A DNA stretch of 13,576 nt from Chitinophagaceae bacterium (GCA_014379785.1 JACMLD010000150.1:1-13576); one strand, 5' to 3'. Counted from the first letter of the stretch, positions 1 through 7,458 are shown. The notes: generated by a model from the letters alone, not told the origin. Made by a program: numbers and translations.

Positions 1-75
1 CAGGAACAGTACACCCGTCCGGTTTTCGAATGTATCCGTATGAGTGCAGACTACATGAAAAGCAACCTGATTTAA
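1..75 (+). CDS. 3' end of an upstream gene (partial, unidentified)
   Basis: Frame 1 is open from the first base to a TAA at 73-75 and encodes 24 residues, beginning QEQYTRPVFE and ending DYMKSNLI. The amino-acid mix looks like a real protein C-terminus, and the next gene's ATG follows after 32 bases on the same strand, which suggests an operon. The tail is too short for a family call; it could be the end of another Gfo/Idh/MocA-type oxidoreductase or sugar enzyme, but that is only a guess from the neighbourhood. An open frame of this length could also occur by chance. Confidence 0.5.
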   Translation, partial: QEQYTRPVFECIRMSADYMKSNLI

Positions 76-107
76 TCCACAAAAACATTTATCTAACAAT
101 CACGCAT

Positions 108-851
108 ATGCGAAAATCAGTTCTAATCCTTTTAAGCGGTATCACAATGGCAGCATCATCAATGGCACAGACCACAGAGGGAGATCCCAAATTAACAGAA
201 GTATGGACCCCCGTACCAGCAATCGTTACCCCGGGTTCGGCAAACACTGCACCATCAGATGCAATCGTTCTTTTCAATGGAAAAGACGGCTCACAATGGC
301 AGAATAAAAAAGACGCAAGTCCGATCAAATGGAAAATTGAAGGCGATGCACTGACCGTTGAAAAAGGAACCGGAGATATCCAAAGCAAGAAGTCATTTGG
401 AAGCTGTCAGCTGCACATCGAGTGGCGTACTCCTTCCGTAGTTGTGGGCGAGAGCCAGGGACGTGGCAACAGCGGTATTTTTTTTATGGGACAGTACGAA
501 TTGCAGGTACTTGACTCTTACGACAACAAGACATATTCAAACGGTCAGGCAGGAAGTATTTACAAACAATTCATGCCGCTTGTAAACGCCAGCAAAAAAC
601 CGGGAGAGTGGCAGACCTATGATGTGATTTTTACTGCACCGAAGTTTAAAGCTGACGGCAGCCTGGAATCACCGGCGAAATTTACAGTACTGCACAATGG
701 TGTACTCATTCAGAATGGCACAGAAGCAAAAGGAGGCACAGTCTATATCGGCCAGCCAAAATACACTGCGCATGATGCGAAAGGTCCTTTCGTATTGCAG
801 GACCATGGCAATCCCGTAAGCTTTAGAAATATCTGGGTAAGAGAATTATAA
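108..851 (+). CDS. Secreted DUF1080 protein (3-keto-disaccharide hydrolase family)
   Basis: This 247-residue protein belongs to the DUF1080 family, a concanavalin/LamG-like beta-sandwich now named 3-keto-disaccharide hydrolase because characterised members cleave the glycosidic bond of 3-keto sugars. The ATG at 108 is preferred over an in-frame ATG at 30 because it begins directly with a Sec signal peptide (MRKS, then a hydrophobic stretch, with a likely cut after SMA at residue 20). Family landmarks follow: VLFNGKDGSQW (54-64), LHIEWR (102-107), GNSGIFF (120-126), YELQVLDSY (130-138), GEWQTYDV (166-173) and the C-terminal signature LQDHGNPVSFRNIWVREL (230-247). It is therefore probably periplasmic or surface-exposed. 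It ends one base before the convergent ThuA-like gene. Family assignment is firm; the exact substrate is unknown. Confidence 0.9.
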   Translation: MRKSVLILLSGITMAASSMAQTTEGDPKLTEVWTPVPAIVTPGSANTAPSDAIVLFNGKDGSQWQNKKDASPIKWKIEGDALTVEKGTGDIQSKKSFGSCQLHIEWRTPSVVVGESQGRGNSGIFFMGQYELQVLDSYDNKTYSNGQAGSIYKQFMPLVNASKKPGEWQTYDVIFTAPKFKADGSLESPAKFTVLHNGVLIQNGTEAKGGTVYIGQPKYTAHDAKGPFVLQDHGNPVSFRNIWVREL

Positions 852-852
852 A

Positions 853-1599
853 CTACTTCTTTCCCATAGCATAGTTGATACCGCCCAGCAGGTGTTGCAA
901 AAATGCCGGTTCGGAAAATGATTTATCAGTGTGGCCAAACTCAGTATAGAATGCACGGCCACCATCATAAGAATGGTACCAGGACATGGGGTGATTGGTG
1001 CCATTCTTTCCTCCTTTATAAGAAGACTCATCAATGCTGATGAGCACTTTTACATCAGGATTCATGTCTTTAAAATTATACCATTCGTCAAAGCGCTCCC
1101 AGACCGCGGGTAGATGTTTGGTGGATGGATGCTTGTGGTCAAGCACCGTCAGTTTCGCATCCTGTTGATTGGGGTGAGATTCAAAACTCGCTCCTACCAG
1201 CTTCACATACCACGGCCATTTGTACTCGCAATCTGCCGCAGCATGAATGCCAACGAATCCACCACCCGCCTGTATATATTTTTCAAATGCTCTCTGCTGC
1301 TCCTCACCAAGTACATCCAGTGTAGGGTTGAGAAAAATAACTGCCCGGAATTTCTTTAGATTTTTGCTGTTGAATGCCAGCGAATCTTCCGTAGCCTCTA
1401 CAGCAAAACCATTTTCAGCCCCCAGTTTTTTTATTGCTTCGATGCCCGGCTCGATACTCTTATGACGATAGCCATTTGTTTTTGAAAAGACAAGAACACT
1501 GGCTTTTGGTAAAGGTTTTGGCTCAGTGCCGGCAAACAGAACTGCAAAGCAGAACACAACAAAAAGTGAAGTTTTCACAAAGGCAAGGTTATTTTTCAT
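853..1599 (-). CDS. ThuA-like protein (trehalose-utilisation family), exported
   Basis: This 248-residue protein matches the ThuA family, which has a class I glutamine-amidotransferase-like fold. ThuA is named from rhizobial trehalose/maltitol use, where it works with the Gfo/Idh/MocA dehydrogenase ThuB on 3-keto sugars; its chemistry is not well settled. The N-terminus has a hydrophobic segment (about 11-23) after lysines, so it is probably exported or anchored. Family motifs are SVLVFSKTNGYRH (34-46), the GGGFVGIHAAAD turn (112-123), DEWYNF (171-176), HPMSWYH (203-209) and GRAFYTEFGHT (214-224). It is the last gene of the minus-strand operon, starting 6 bases after the DUF1080 lipoprotein gene ends. 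No terminator hairpin is visible before the convergent neighbour, whose stop lies one base away. Confidence 0.9.
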   Translation of the reverse strand: MKNNLAFVKTSLFVVFCFAVLFAGTEPKPLPKASVLVFSKTNGYRHKSIEPGIEAIKKLGAENGFAVEATEDSLAFNSKNLKKFRAVIFLNPTLDVLGEEQQRAFEKYIQAGGGFVGIHAAADCEYKWPWYVKLVGASFESHPNQQDAKLTVLDHKHPSTKHLPAVWERFDEWYNFKDMNPDVKVLISIDESSYKGGKNGTNHPMSWYHSYDGGRAFYTEFGHTDKSFSEPAFLQHLLGGINYAMGKK

Positions 1600-1605
1600 A
1601 ATGAG

Positions 1606-2349
1606 TTAAAGTCTTCTGATTTTTACGTTTCTGAACCACACTGCATTTCCATGATCCTGCAGGCCAATCTTTCCAGATTTGAACGCGGTGAAATCCGGTT
1701 GAGTTTTGAATTTACTGCCGGCAACCAATTGCTTCCACTCTTCTGTACGGAGATCTGCAGACACCACATTTTCTCCATTTAAATAGAGATTAAGCTTACC
1801 CTGGTTAGATACAATCTGAACCTGGTTCCATTCCCCAACCGGCTTAACCGTTTCTTTTGAACTTTTGATCAGATCATACAAATCACCACTTCTGTGTTTT
1901 GTGATCTTGCCATCAGCATGACCGTCATTGTCAAGGATTTGCATCTCAGGACCGGTGTACCAGGCGTATTTGTATTTGGGATCTTCTTTGATAAAAAACA
2001 TTGCTCCGCTATTTCCGTTTTTGGAAATCTTCCATTCCAGGCGCAGATCAAAATTTTCAAATTCTTCCTCTGTTACTATGTCGCCACCCGATCTTATCTG
2101 AAACCCTTCTTTCTTTGCGGTGTCAAGATACAGCGTGCCATCGACCACTTTCCATGCTTCCCCAACTGCCGGTTTGTTGAAACTGTGCCAACCTGCGGTG
2201 GTTTTGCCATCAAATAATAATTTCCAGCCGTCTTTTTGTTCTGCTGCAGTGAGCGTATTCGGCGCCGCGCTTTCTGACTGTGACGATGATTTTGGTGTAT
2301 TGCAGGCAAGCATTGTAAATACTGCGGCGGTAAGCAAGGTAAATTTCAT
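1606..2349 (-). CDS. DUF1080 lipoprotein (3-keto-disaccharide hydrolase family)
   Basis: This is a second DUF1080-family protein, also 247 residues but clearly diverged from the one at 108-851. It starts with a lipoprotein signal (MKFTLLTAAVFTMLAC, lipid-modified Cys at 16) and a Ser-rich linker, so it should be tethered to a membrane facing the periplasm or surface. Family motifs are GWKLLFDGKTTAGWHSF (41-57), DLRLEWKISKNGNSGAMFF (101-119), PEMQILDNDGH (134-144), GEWNQVQIV (172-180) and IGLQDHGNAVWFRNVKIRRL (228-247). It starts 4 bases after the cytochrome c gene and ends 6 bases before the ThuA-like gene, so the three are very likely co-transcribed. By family knowledge it would hydrolyse a 3-keto-glycoside; different loop residues from its paralogue hint at a different linkage or aglycone (inference). 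Confidence 0.92.
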   Translation of the reverse strand: MKFTLLTAAVFTMLACNTPKSSSQSESAAPNTLTAAEQKDGWKLLFDGKTTAGWHSFNKPAVGEAWKVVDGTLYLDTAKKEGFQIRSGGDIVTEEEFENFDLRLEWKISKNGNSGAMFFIKEDPKYKYAWYTGPEMQILDNDGHADGKITKHRSGDLYDLIKSSKETVKPVGEWNQVQIVSNQGKLNLYLNGENVVSADLRTEEWKQLVAGSKFKTQPDFTAFKSGKIGLQDHGNAVWFRNVKIRRL

Positions 2350-2353
2350 TCTA

Positions 2354-2752
2354 TTAATTTGTTTTGAGGAGCATTATGTACTTCACAATCTGTTTAGCGT
2401 CTTCCACTGACATGGTTGGATGTGGAGTCATTGGAACCGGACCCCAATTGCCTTTACCACCTACAATTATTTTTTTAGCGAGTGTATCCAGTGTTGCTTC
2501 CGTATTTGGATACTTGTTTGCAACATCGCGGTATGCTGGCCCGGTTGCTGCTTCGTCAATTTTATGACAGGTAAGGCAATCAGATTCGCCAATCAGGGTG
2601 AGTCCTTTTTCGTAATCGGGATTTTTTGATGGATCAGCTGCGGCTGCAGCATCTTTCTTTTCCGGCTCTTTTTCAGCGCCCGCTTTTTCAGCATTGTTGC
2701 CACAGGCATAACAAGCTGCGGCAATCATCGTAATAACAAAAAACTTTTTCAT
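2354..2752 (-). CDS. Lipoprotein monohaem c-type cytochrome
   Basis: This 132-residue class I cytochrome c has one haem-binding site, CLTCH (59-63), and a likely axial methionine at 108 in GPVPMTPHP. The C-terminal helix DAKQIVKYIMLL (118-129) is typical of the fold. The N-terminus is a lipoprotein signal with Cys at 14 and 17, either of which could be modified, followed by a flexible Ala/Lys/Glu-rich linker (about 20-42). The protein is therefore probably membrane-tethered in the periplasm with a mobile haem domain. It sits directly upstream of the DUF1080 and ThuA-like genes and opposite an operon encoding flavin dehydrogenases, which makes it a good candidate acceptor for their electrons (inference). 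Forty bases separate it from the preceding isomerase gene, the largest gap in this operon. Confidence 0.93.
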   Translation of the reverse strand: MKKFFVITMIAAACYACGNNAEKAGAEKEPEKKDAAAAADPSKNPDYEKGLTLIGESDCLTCHKIDEAATGPAYRDVANKYPNTEATLDTLAKKIIVGGKGNWGPVPMTPHPTMSVEDAKQIVKYIMLLKTN

Positions 2753-2787
2753 ATTATTTTATTAATGGCTTTTGAGATTCTGAATAA

Positions 2788-2795
2788 CAAATTTA
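2788..2795 (-). promoter_or_regulatory. Candidate internal -7 promoter box (TAnnTTTG type)
   Basis: Read on the minus strand this is TAAATTTG, a perfect match to the Bacteroidota -7 element TAnnTTTG. It overlaps the TAA stop of the upstream isomerase gene and lies 35 bases before the cytochrome c ATG. No TTG or TTTG is visible at the usual -33 distance, so it could be chance in AT-rich sequence. If real, it would let cytochrome c, DUF1080 and ThuA-like genes be transcribed apart from the first two genes of the operon. Confidence 0.35.
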
Positions 2796-3848
2796 TGTCA
2801 ATCCTAAAATGCGGCGATTAAAATTTTCATCACTGCCGGTCCCTGCAAAATCATCGAAGGCTTTTTCTGTTACCCTTATTATATGATCTTTTATAAATCC
2901 TGCTCCTTCTTTTGCTCCATCTTCCGGATGTTTGATGCAACACTCCCACTCCAGCACTGCCCAACCTTTGAAGTCGTAGGCTGAAAGTTTTGAAAAAATT
3001 GAACTGAAATCAACCTGGCCATCACCCAGTGATCTGAATCTGCCCGCACGGTCAATCCAGCTCTGGTAACCGCCGTAAACACCTTGCTTTCCTGTTGGAT
3101 TGAATTCAGCATCCTTTACATGAAACATCCGTATCCTTTCGTGGTAATGATCGATATACTGAAGGTAGTCGAGGCATTGCAATACAAAATGTGATGGATC
3201 ATACAGAAGACAGGCGCGGGGATGATTGTCGACCTTCTCGAGAAACATTTCATAGCTCACACCATCGTGAAGATCTTCACCGGGATGAATTTCATAGCAA
3301 AGGTCTACTCCGTTTGCATCGAACTCGTTCAAGATTGGCAGCCATCTTTTTGCAAGCTCTTTAAAACCCGTTTCTACCAAGCCGGCCGGGCGCTGTGGCC
3401 ATGGATAAACCATCTGCCATAGCAGTGCGCCGCTGAATGTGGCATGTGCGTTTAGTCCAAGGTTCGCGGACGCCTTCGCGGCATATTTCAGTTGCTGCAC
3501 CGCCCACTCTTGTCTTGCTGCCGGATTATTCCTGACGGATTCCGGCGCAAAGCCATCAAAAATATTATCATACGCAGGATGTGTTGCCACCAGTTGCCCC
3601 TGCAGATGCGTCGAGAGTTCAGTAATGGTCAGCCCGCATGCTTCTACCTTGCCTTTCAGCTCATCAGCATAGGTTTTGCTTTCAGCCGCTTTTTGCAAAT
3701 CAATGCATCTCGGATCCCAGGTAGGAATCTGTACACCTTTATATCCCAAAGATGCCGCCCATTTGCAAATGGATTCCAGGTCGTTAAAGGGCGGTTTGTC
3801 GCCGAGGAACTGTGCCAGGAAAATTCCCGGTCCTTTTATAGTCGTCAT
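2793..3848 (-). CDS. Sugar phosphate isomerase/epimerase-like TIM-barrel protein, cytoplasmic
   Basis: This 351-residue protein is an AP-endonuclease-2/xylose-isomerase-like TIM barrel of the IolE/hydroxypyruvate-isomerase superfamily, which uses a divalent metal to isomerise, epimerise or cleave sugars and keto-sugars. The usual metal ligands can be placed: Glu186 in CYEIHPGEDLHDG, Asp217 in LLYDPSH, His243 in FHVKDAEF and Glu300 in VLEWE. There is no signal peptide, so it is cytoplasmic, unlike the exported relative at 6526-7422. It follows the Gfo/Idh/MocA gene by 9 bases. Members of this superfamily occur in known 3-keto-glycoside loci as lyases or isomerases, which fits here, but the exact reaction cannot be read from sequence. 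It is longer than typical 260-300-residue members, with extra segments around 85-115 and 250-275. Confidence 0.9.
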   Translation of the reverse strand: MTTIKGPGIFLAQFLGDKPPFNDLESICKWAASLGYKGVQIPTWDPRCIDLQKAAESKTYADELKGKVEACGLTITELSTHLQGQLVATHPAYDNIFDGFAPESVRNNPAARQEWAVQQLKYAAKASANLGLNAHATFSGALLWQMVYPWPQRPAGLVETGFKELAKRWLPILNEFDANGVDLCYEIHPGEDLHDGVSYEMFLEKVDNHPRACLLYDPSHFVLQCLDYLQYIDHYHERIRMFHVKDAEFNPTGKQGVYGGYQSWIDRAGRFRSLGDGQVDFSSIFSKLSAYDFKGWAVLEWECCIKHPEDGAKEGAGFIKDHIIRVTEKAFDDFAGTGSDENFNRRILGLT

Positions 3849-3857
3849 GATTGATTT

Positions 3858-5024
3858 TTAGCTTTTGTAATCCGTCCATTTTTCTGTGCTCTGTCCGCTG
3901 GCCACCACACTATCAATAAATGCCATACCGCGGATGCCTTCCTCCACTCTTGGGAAGTCGAGCATTTCCTTTGTAGGCTCTTTGCCATCGATTTTTGCAG
4001 AAAGGGTAAGCGCAAAGTTTCTGTAGATATTTCCAAAGGCTTCGAGATAGCCTTCCGGATGACCGCCCGGTGTGCGGCAGTTTTGGGTGGCGAAAGAAGA
4101 TAGCCGATCGGTATAATTTGCGCCGGCTCTCAGTGTTTGCATAGGCTGGTCGAGCCATTTCACCAATAAAGTGTTTGGTTCCTGCTGCTGCCATTCTATC
4201 CCGCCTTTTTCTCCATAGACCCGAATCTTCAGGGCATTCTCTTCACCGGCCGCAACCTGGGAAGCCATCAGAACACCAGCTGAACCATTGTCAAATTTGA
4301 GAAGCACACTTCCATCATCATCCAGCGCGCGACCGTCTACCATTATATTAAGGTCGGCACAAAGTTTAGTAATCTTAGACCCTGTGATATATTCTGCCAG
4401 ATGCGCGGCATGCGTTCCTATATCACCCATACAACCGCTTTTTCCGCTTTTCTTTGGATCAGTACGCCAGGCAGCCTGGGCATTGCCTTCACGTTCGCTC
4501 AGTTTGCTCAGCCATCCCTGCGGATATTCTACAAGCACTTTTCTTACTTTGCCAAGTTCACCAGCCTGCACCATATGCCTGGCCTGTTTTACCATCGGAT
4601 AGCCAGAATAGGTATGCGTTAAACACAGTATCAGGCCGGTCTTGTCCACTTTTTCTTTCAACTGCTTTGCTTCGTCAATCGTAAATGTGATTGGTTTTTC
4701 AATCACAACATGAAATCCATTGTCAAGAGCCATCATCGCCGGTGCAAAATGCGCAAAGTTTGGTGTCACAATGGTGACGAAATCCATTCGCACACCATCG
4801 GGCAACTGACTTTCTTTTTTTATCATCTCCTCATAATTGAGGTATGTCCTTTCTTCGGGAAGGAACAGCGATTTGGCAGAGTCCACCGCAATTTCAGGGT
4901 TTATGCTCAGCGCTCCGCATGCTAGCTCTATCAGTCCATCCATGTTGGCGGCAATCCTGTGAATGGCTCCGATAAAGGCATCTTTGCCTCCACCAACCAT
5001 CCCCATTTTAAGTTTTCTGTTCAT
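3858..5024 (-). CDS. Gfo/Idh/MocA-family NAD(P)-dependent oxidoreductase
   Basis: This 388-residue protein is a Gfo/Idh/MocA dehydrogenase, a family that oxidises or reduces sugar and inositol hydroxyl groups with NAD(P); the rhizobial member ThuB acts on the C3 position of disaccharides. The N-terminal Rossmann fold opens with KMGMVGGGKDAFIGAIHR (6-23), and the signature VVIEKPIT (106-113) supplies the conserved Glu-Lys-Pro. The catalytic-domain motif GCMGDIGTHAAHLAEY (197-212) gives the expected Asp201 and His205. No signal peptide is seen, so it is cytoplasmic. It is the first gene of the five-gene minus-strand operon and faces the permease across a 167-base control region. A role in reducing imported 3-keto sugar, or oxidising a related one, is the natural inference; the substrate is unknown. 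Confidence 0.93.
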   Translation of the reverse strand: MNRKLKMGMVGGGKDAFIGAIHRIAANMDGLIELACGALSINPEIAVDSAKSLFLPEERTYLNYEEMIKKESQLPDGVRMDFVTIVTPNFAHFAPAMMALDNGFHVVIEKPITFTIDEAKQLKEKVDKTGLILCLTHTYSGYPMVKQARHMVQAGELGKVRKVLVEYPQGWLSKLSEREGNAQAAWRTDPKKSGKSGCMGDIGTHAAHLAEYITGSKITKLCADLNIMVDGRALDDDGSVLLKFDNGSAGVLMASQVAAGEENALKIRVYGEKGGIEWQQQEPNTLLVKWLDQPMQTLRAGANYTDRLSSFATQNCRTPGGHPEGYLEAFGNIYRNFALTLSAKIDGKEPTKEMLDFPRVEEGIRGMAFIDSVVASGQSTEKWTDYKS

Positions 5025-5191
5025 GAAATTTTAATTGTGAAAGGATTACGTAAAAATTACATTTTAAAAATAAAAAAATTACATTTACTCTTACATTCTA
5101 TTTTTTCTCCTCTGATATATAGAAATAAAGTTAAGAGGTTAAGGCTAACCAGAAGATGAAAAATTTACTAACGACAAACCAATAAACTGCC
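5025..5191. promoter_or_regulatory. Divergent intergenic control region between the two operons
   Basis: These 167 bases separate the starts of the minus-strand operon and the plus-strand permease operon, so promoters for both must lie in or near here. The sequence is very AT-rich. I found no perfect TAnnTTTG box in either direction; TATTTTTT at 5099-5106 on the plus strand is a 7-of-8 near match. The most striking feature is the set of spaced TTACATT repeats listed separately. No regulator gene is adjacent. Confidence 0.6.
5052..5097. repeat. TTACATT direct repeats, possible operator
   Basis: The 13-mer AAAAATTACATTT occurs at 5052-5064 and again at 5074-5086, exactly 22 bases apart, close to two helical turns. 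The core TTACATT appears a third time at 5091-5097. The repeats lie midway between two divergent operons, where a shared activator or repressor would be expected to bind. Low-complexity AT content makes chance repetition possible. Confidence 0.4.
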
Positions 5192-6493
5192 ATGCCTTCC
5201 AACATTCGTCGCAACCAACTGTTCGTAGCCAGTTGCCTTGCCCTTTTAGTGACTTCTCTTTCATTCGGTATTCGTGCGGGCATTCTTGATAAACTCGGCG
5301 TTCAGTTTGGTCTCGATAAAGCTGAGCTGGCAACAATTGCGGCAACTGCATTCTGGGGATTCCCTCTTGCTGTGATCATTGGGGGATTCGTTGTTGATGT
5401 GATTGGTATGAAGAGATTGCTGGTTTTTGCATTCATCCTTCACCTTGTGGGAATCATACTTACCATTTTTGCGGGAAGTTTTTCCAATCCTTTCTGGGCG
5501 CTGTTTCTCTCCACACTTTCCATCGGCATGGCCAACGGAACGGTGGAGGCAGCCTGTAATCCCCTTGTTACCGCACTATATCCTGACAACAAAACGACCA
5601 AGCTGAACCATTTTCATCTATGGTTTCCGGGAGGTATTGTGCTTGGAACCCTGATCGTATATATGCTCGACCAGGTTAATTTCGGCGGCATTGATGCCTG
5701 GAAAATTGAGGTTGCACTGATGATCATACCTACTCTAATTTATGGATATCTTTTCTCCCGACTTTCATTTCCGCCAACGGAAAGGGTTTCAAAAGGTATC
5801 TCTACGGGAGAAATGTACCGGTCACTGGCAAACCCGCTTTTTATATTCATGCTCATCTGCATGTTTGGTACCGCCATCACCGAGCTTTATACCGGCCAGT
5901 GGATTGGCGTACTGCTTAGAAACGTAACCGACCAGTCGCTATTGATCCTCACTGTCACCACGGGTGTAATGGTAGTGGGCCGGGCTTTCGCCGAGCCGAT
6001 TGTACACAGGCTTTCACCAGTAGGTGTATTGGTCATGTCGGCCATTCTGGCTACCCTCGGCCTATACCTGCTGGGTCATACCAGTGGCAATATGGTGTTT
6101 GTAGGCGCCCTCGTCTTTGGAATCGGGGTCTGTTTTTTCTGGCCGACCATGCTGGGATTTGTTGCAGAAAATCTCCCGAAAACGGGTGCAGTAGGATTAA
6201 ACCTGATGGGCGGTGTGGGCATGCTTGCCGTTTCACTGTACACTATGTTCATGGGTGGATACTACAACCGTCTGATAGCCGGCAAACTCCCTGCAGGTGC
6301 AGATTTCAATCAGTATAACTCATCCCCTGCCGGCTCAGAAATGAGAGTGGCCCTCGATGAGGCCAACAGACAGGCCGGTCCGGAAGTAATCAATGTAACA
6401 ATGACCATTCCCATTATTCTTACAGTTGCCTTTATCGGTTTGTATTTTTATATGCGCTCAAGAAAAGGGACAAATATGCAGACAGTTGCATAA
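5192..6493 (+). CDS. MFS sugar/nucleoside permease (FucP/FHS-like)
   Basis: This 433-residue integral membrane protein is a major facilitator superfamily transporter with about 12 predicted helices. The loop after helix 2 carries MFS motif A in the form GGFVVDVIGMKRLL (64-77). The segment NHFHLWFPGGIVLG (139-152) resembles the fucose:proton symporter group rather than drug exporters. A hydrophilic loop (about 361-398) lies between the last two helices. It heads the plus-strand operon, 32 bases before the exported isomerase-like gene, and probably imports the sugar or keto-sugar made in the periplasm by downstream enzymes (inference). Substrate cannot be told from sequence; related permeases take hexoses or nucleosides. 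The ATG at 5192 has no obvious Shine-Dalgarno site, only A-rich sequence, as is common in this phylum. Confidence 0.9.
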   Translation: MPSNIRRNQLFVASCLALLVTSLSFGIRAGILDKLGVQFGLDKAELATIAATAFWGFPLAVIIGGFVVDVIGMKRLLVFAFILHLVGIILTIFAGSFSNPFWALFLSTLSIGMANGTVEAACNPLVTALYPDNKTTKLNHFHLWFPGGIVLGTLIVYMLDQVNFGGIDAWKIEVALMIIPTLIYGYLFSRLSFPPTERVSKGISTGEMYRSLANPLFIFMLICMFGTAITELYTGQWIGVLLRNVTDQSLLILTVTTGVMVVGRAFAEPIVHRLSPVGVLVMSAILATLGLYLLGHTSGNMVFVGALVFGIGVCFFWPTMLGFVAENLPKTGAVGLNLMGGVGMLAVSLYTMFMGGYYNRLIAGKLPAGADFNQYNSSPAGSEMRVALDEANRQAGPEVINVTMTIPIILTVAFIGLYFYMRSRKGTNMQTVA

Positions 6494-6525
6494 TATGCCT
6501 TGCTTTTCATAAATTACTCTCTACT

Positions 6526-7422
6526 ATGCCGAACCAGAAAAACAGAAGAGTCGCCATAAAACAAATGATCGCAGGAACTGCCGCAATCGGCGCCGCTTCC
6601 TGTTCATTTGGATTCGACGGAAAAGAAGAATCTGAAAAAAATTCCACTTTGAAGGGAAATATCAATCACTCCGTATGTGCCTGGACCTTCGGGTCGATGC
6701 CGCTGGAGGATCTCTGCATCGCAGTAAAAGAAATCGGATTTTCGGCAATCGATCTTGTTGGTCCGAAAGGCTGGCCCACTCTAAAAAAACATGGTGTCTT
6801 CTCCTCCATGTGCAATGGCGCCGAAATAAACCTTGTCGATGGATTCAACGACCCGAAATTTCATCCTACACTGATAAAAAACTATACCGAAATGATCCCG
6901 CTGGTGGCACAGGCAGGTTACAAAAACCTCATCTGCTTCAGCGGCAACAGACGCGGCATGGACGATGAAACCGGCCTGAAAAATTGCACAGAAGGCCTGA
7001 AGAAAATCACCGGCCTCGCCGAAAAACAAGGCGTTGTCCTGCACATGGAACTCCTGAACAGCAAAATCGATCACAAAGACTATATGTGCGATAAGAGCGC
7101 ATGGGGAGTAGAACTCTGCAAGCGGGTGGGATCGGAAAATTTTAAACTGCTGTATGATATCTATCATATGCAGATCGACGAAGGCGATGTAATCAGAACC
7201 ATCAAAAACAATCACCAATACTTCGGTCACTACCATACCGCCGGCGTACCGGGCAGACATGAGCTCGATGAAAACCAGGAACTATACTATCCTGCAATCA
7301 TGAATGCAATCCTGCAGACAGGATTCAAAAACTACGTTGCACAGGAATTCATACCAACAGGAAAAGAAACTGCAGACAAACTCGCTGCTCTCAAAAAAGC
7401 CGTAGCACTTTGCGACGTCTAA
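6526..7422 (+). CDS. Tat-exported sugar isomerase/epimerase-like TIM-barrel protein
   Basis: This 298-residue protein is a hydroxypyruvate-isomerase-like TIM barrel with an export signal. The N-terminus has a twin-arginine motif (NRRVAIK, Arg7-Arg8), a hydrophobic stretch and a lipobox-like AASC with Cys26, so it may be a Tat-exported lipoprotein. The expected metal ligands are present: Glu175 in LHMELLNSK, Asp211 in LLYDIYHMQ, His237 in GHYHTAGVPGRHE and Glu274 in VAQEFIPTG. Members of this superfamily isomerise, epimerise or cleave keto-sugars with a divalent metal. Export through Tat suggests the protein folds with its metal in the cytoplasm and then works in the periplasm beside the GMC dehydrogenases. 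It lies between the permease (32 bases) and the first GMC gene (36 bases) and is surely co-transcribed. The precise reaction is not known. Confidence 0.9.
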   Translation: MPNQKNRRVAIKQMIAGTAAIGAASCSFGFDGKEESEKNSTLKGNINHSVCAWTFGSMPLEDLCIAVKEIGFSAIDLVGPKGWPTLKKHGVFSSMCNGAEINLVDGFNDPKFHPTLIKNYTEMIPLVAQAGYKNLICFSGNRRGMDDETGLKNCTEGLKKITGLAEKQGVVLHMELLNSKIDHKDYMCDKSAWGVELCKRVGSENFKLLYDIYHMQIDEGDVIRTIKNNHQYFGHYHTAGVPGRHELDENQELYYPAIMNAILQTGFKNYVAQEFIPTGKETADKLAALKKAVALCDV

Positions 7423-7440
7423 AAACCAGGAAAATCAATT

Positions 7441-7452
7441 TTATTTAAATAA
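7441..7452. repeat. 12-base perfect palindrome before the first GMC gene
   Basis: TTATTTAAATAA is a perfect palindrome ending 6 bases upstream of the GMC ATG at 7459. It could be a small operator or simply AT-rich leader sequence. It is too short and AT-only to form a stable terminator hairpin. Confidence 0.25.
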
Positions 7453-7458
7453 TCATTC

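Noticed and set aside
30..107. N-terminal extension of the first DUF1080 gene using an ATG at 30
   Set aside because: It would bury the signal peptide 26 residues inside the protein and overlap the apparent end of the upstream gene; ATG at 108 begins the signal peptide directly.
3492..3854. 120-codon open frame on the plus strand
   Set aside because: Antisense to the 351-residue isomerase gene, with composition unlike a real protein.
6781..7260. 159-codon open frame on the minus strand
   Set aside because: It lies wholly inside the well-supported exported isomerase-like gene on the other strand and resembles no family; an antisense shadow.
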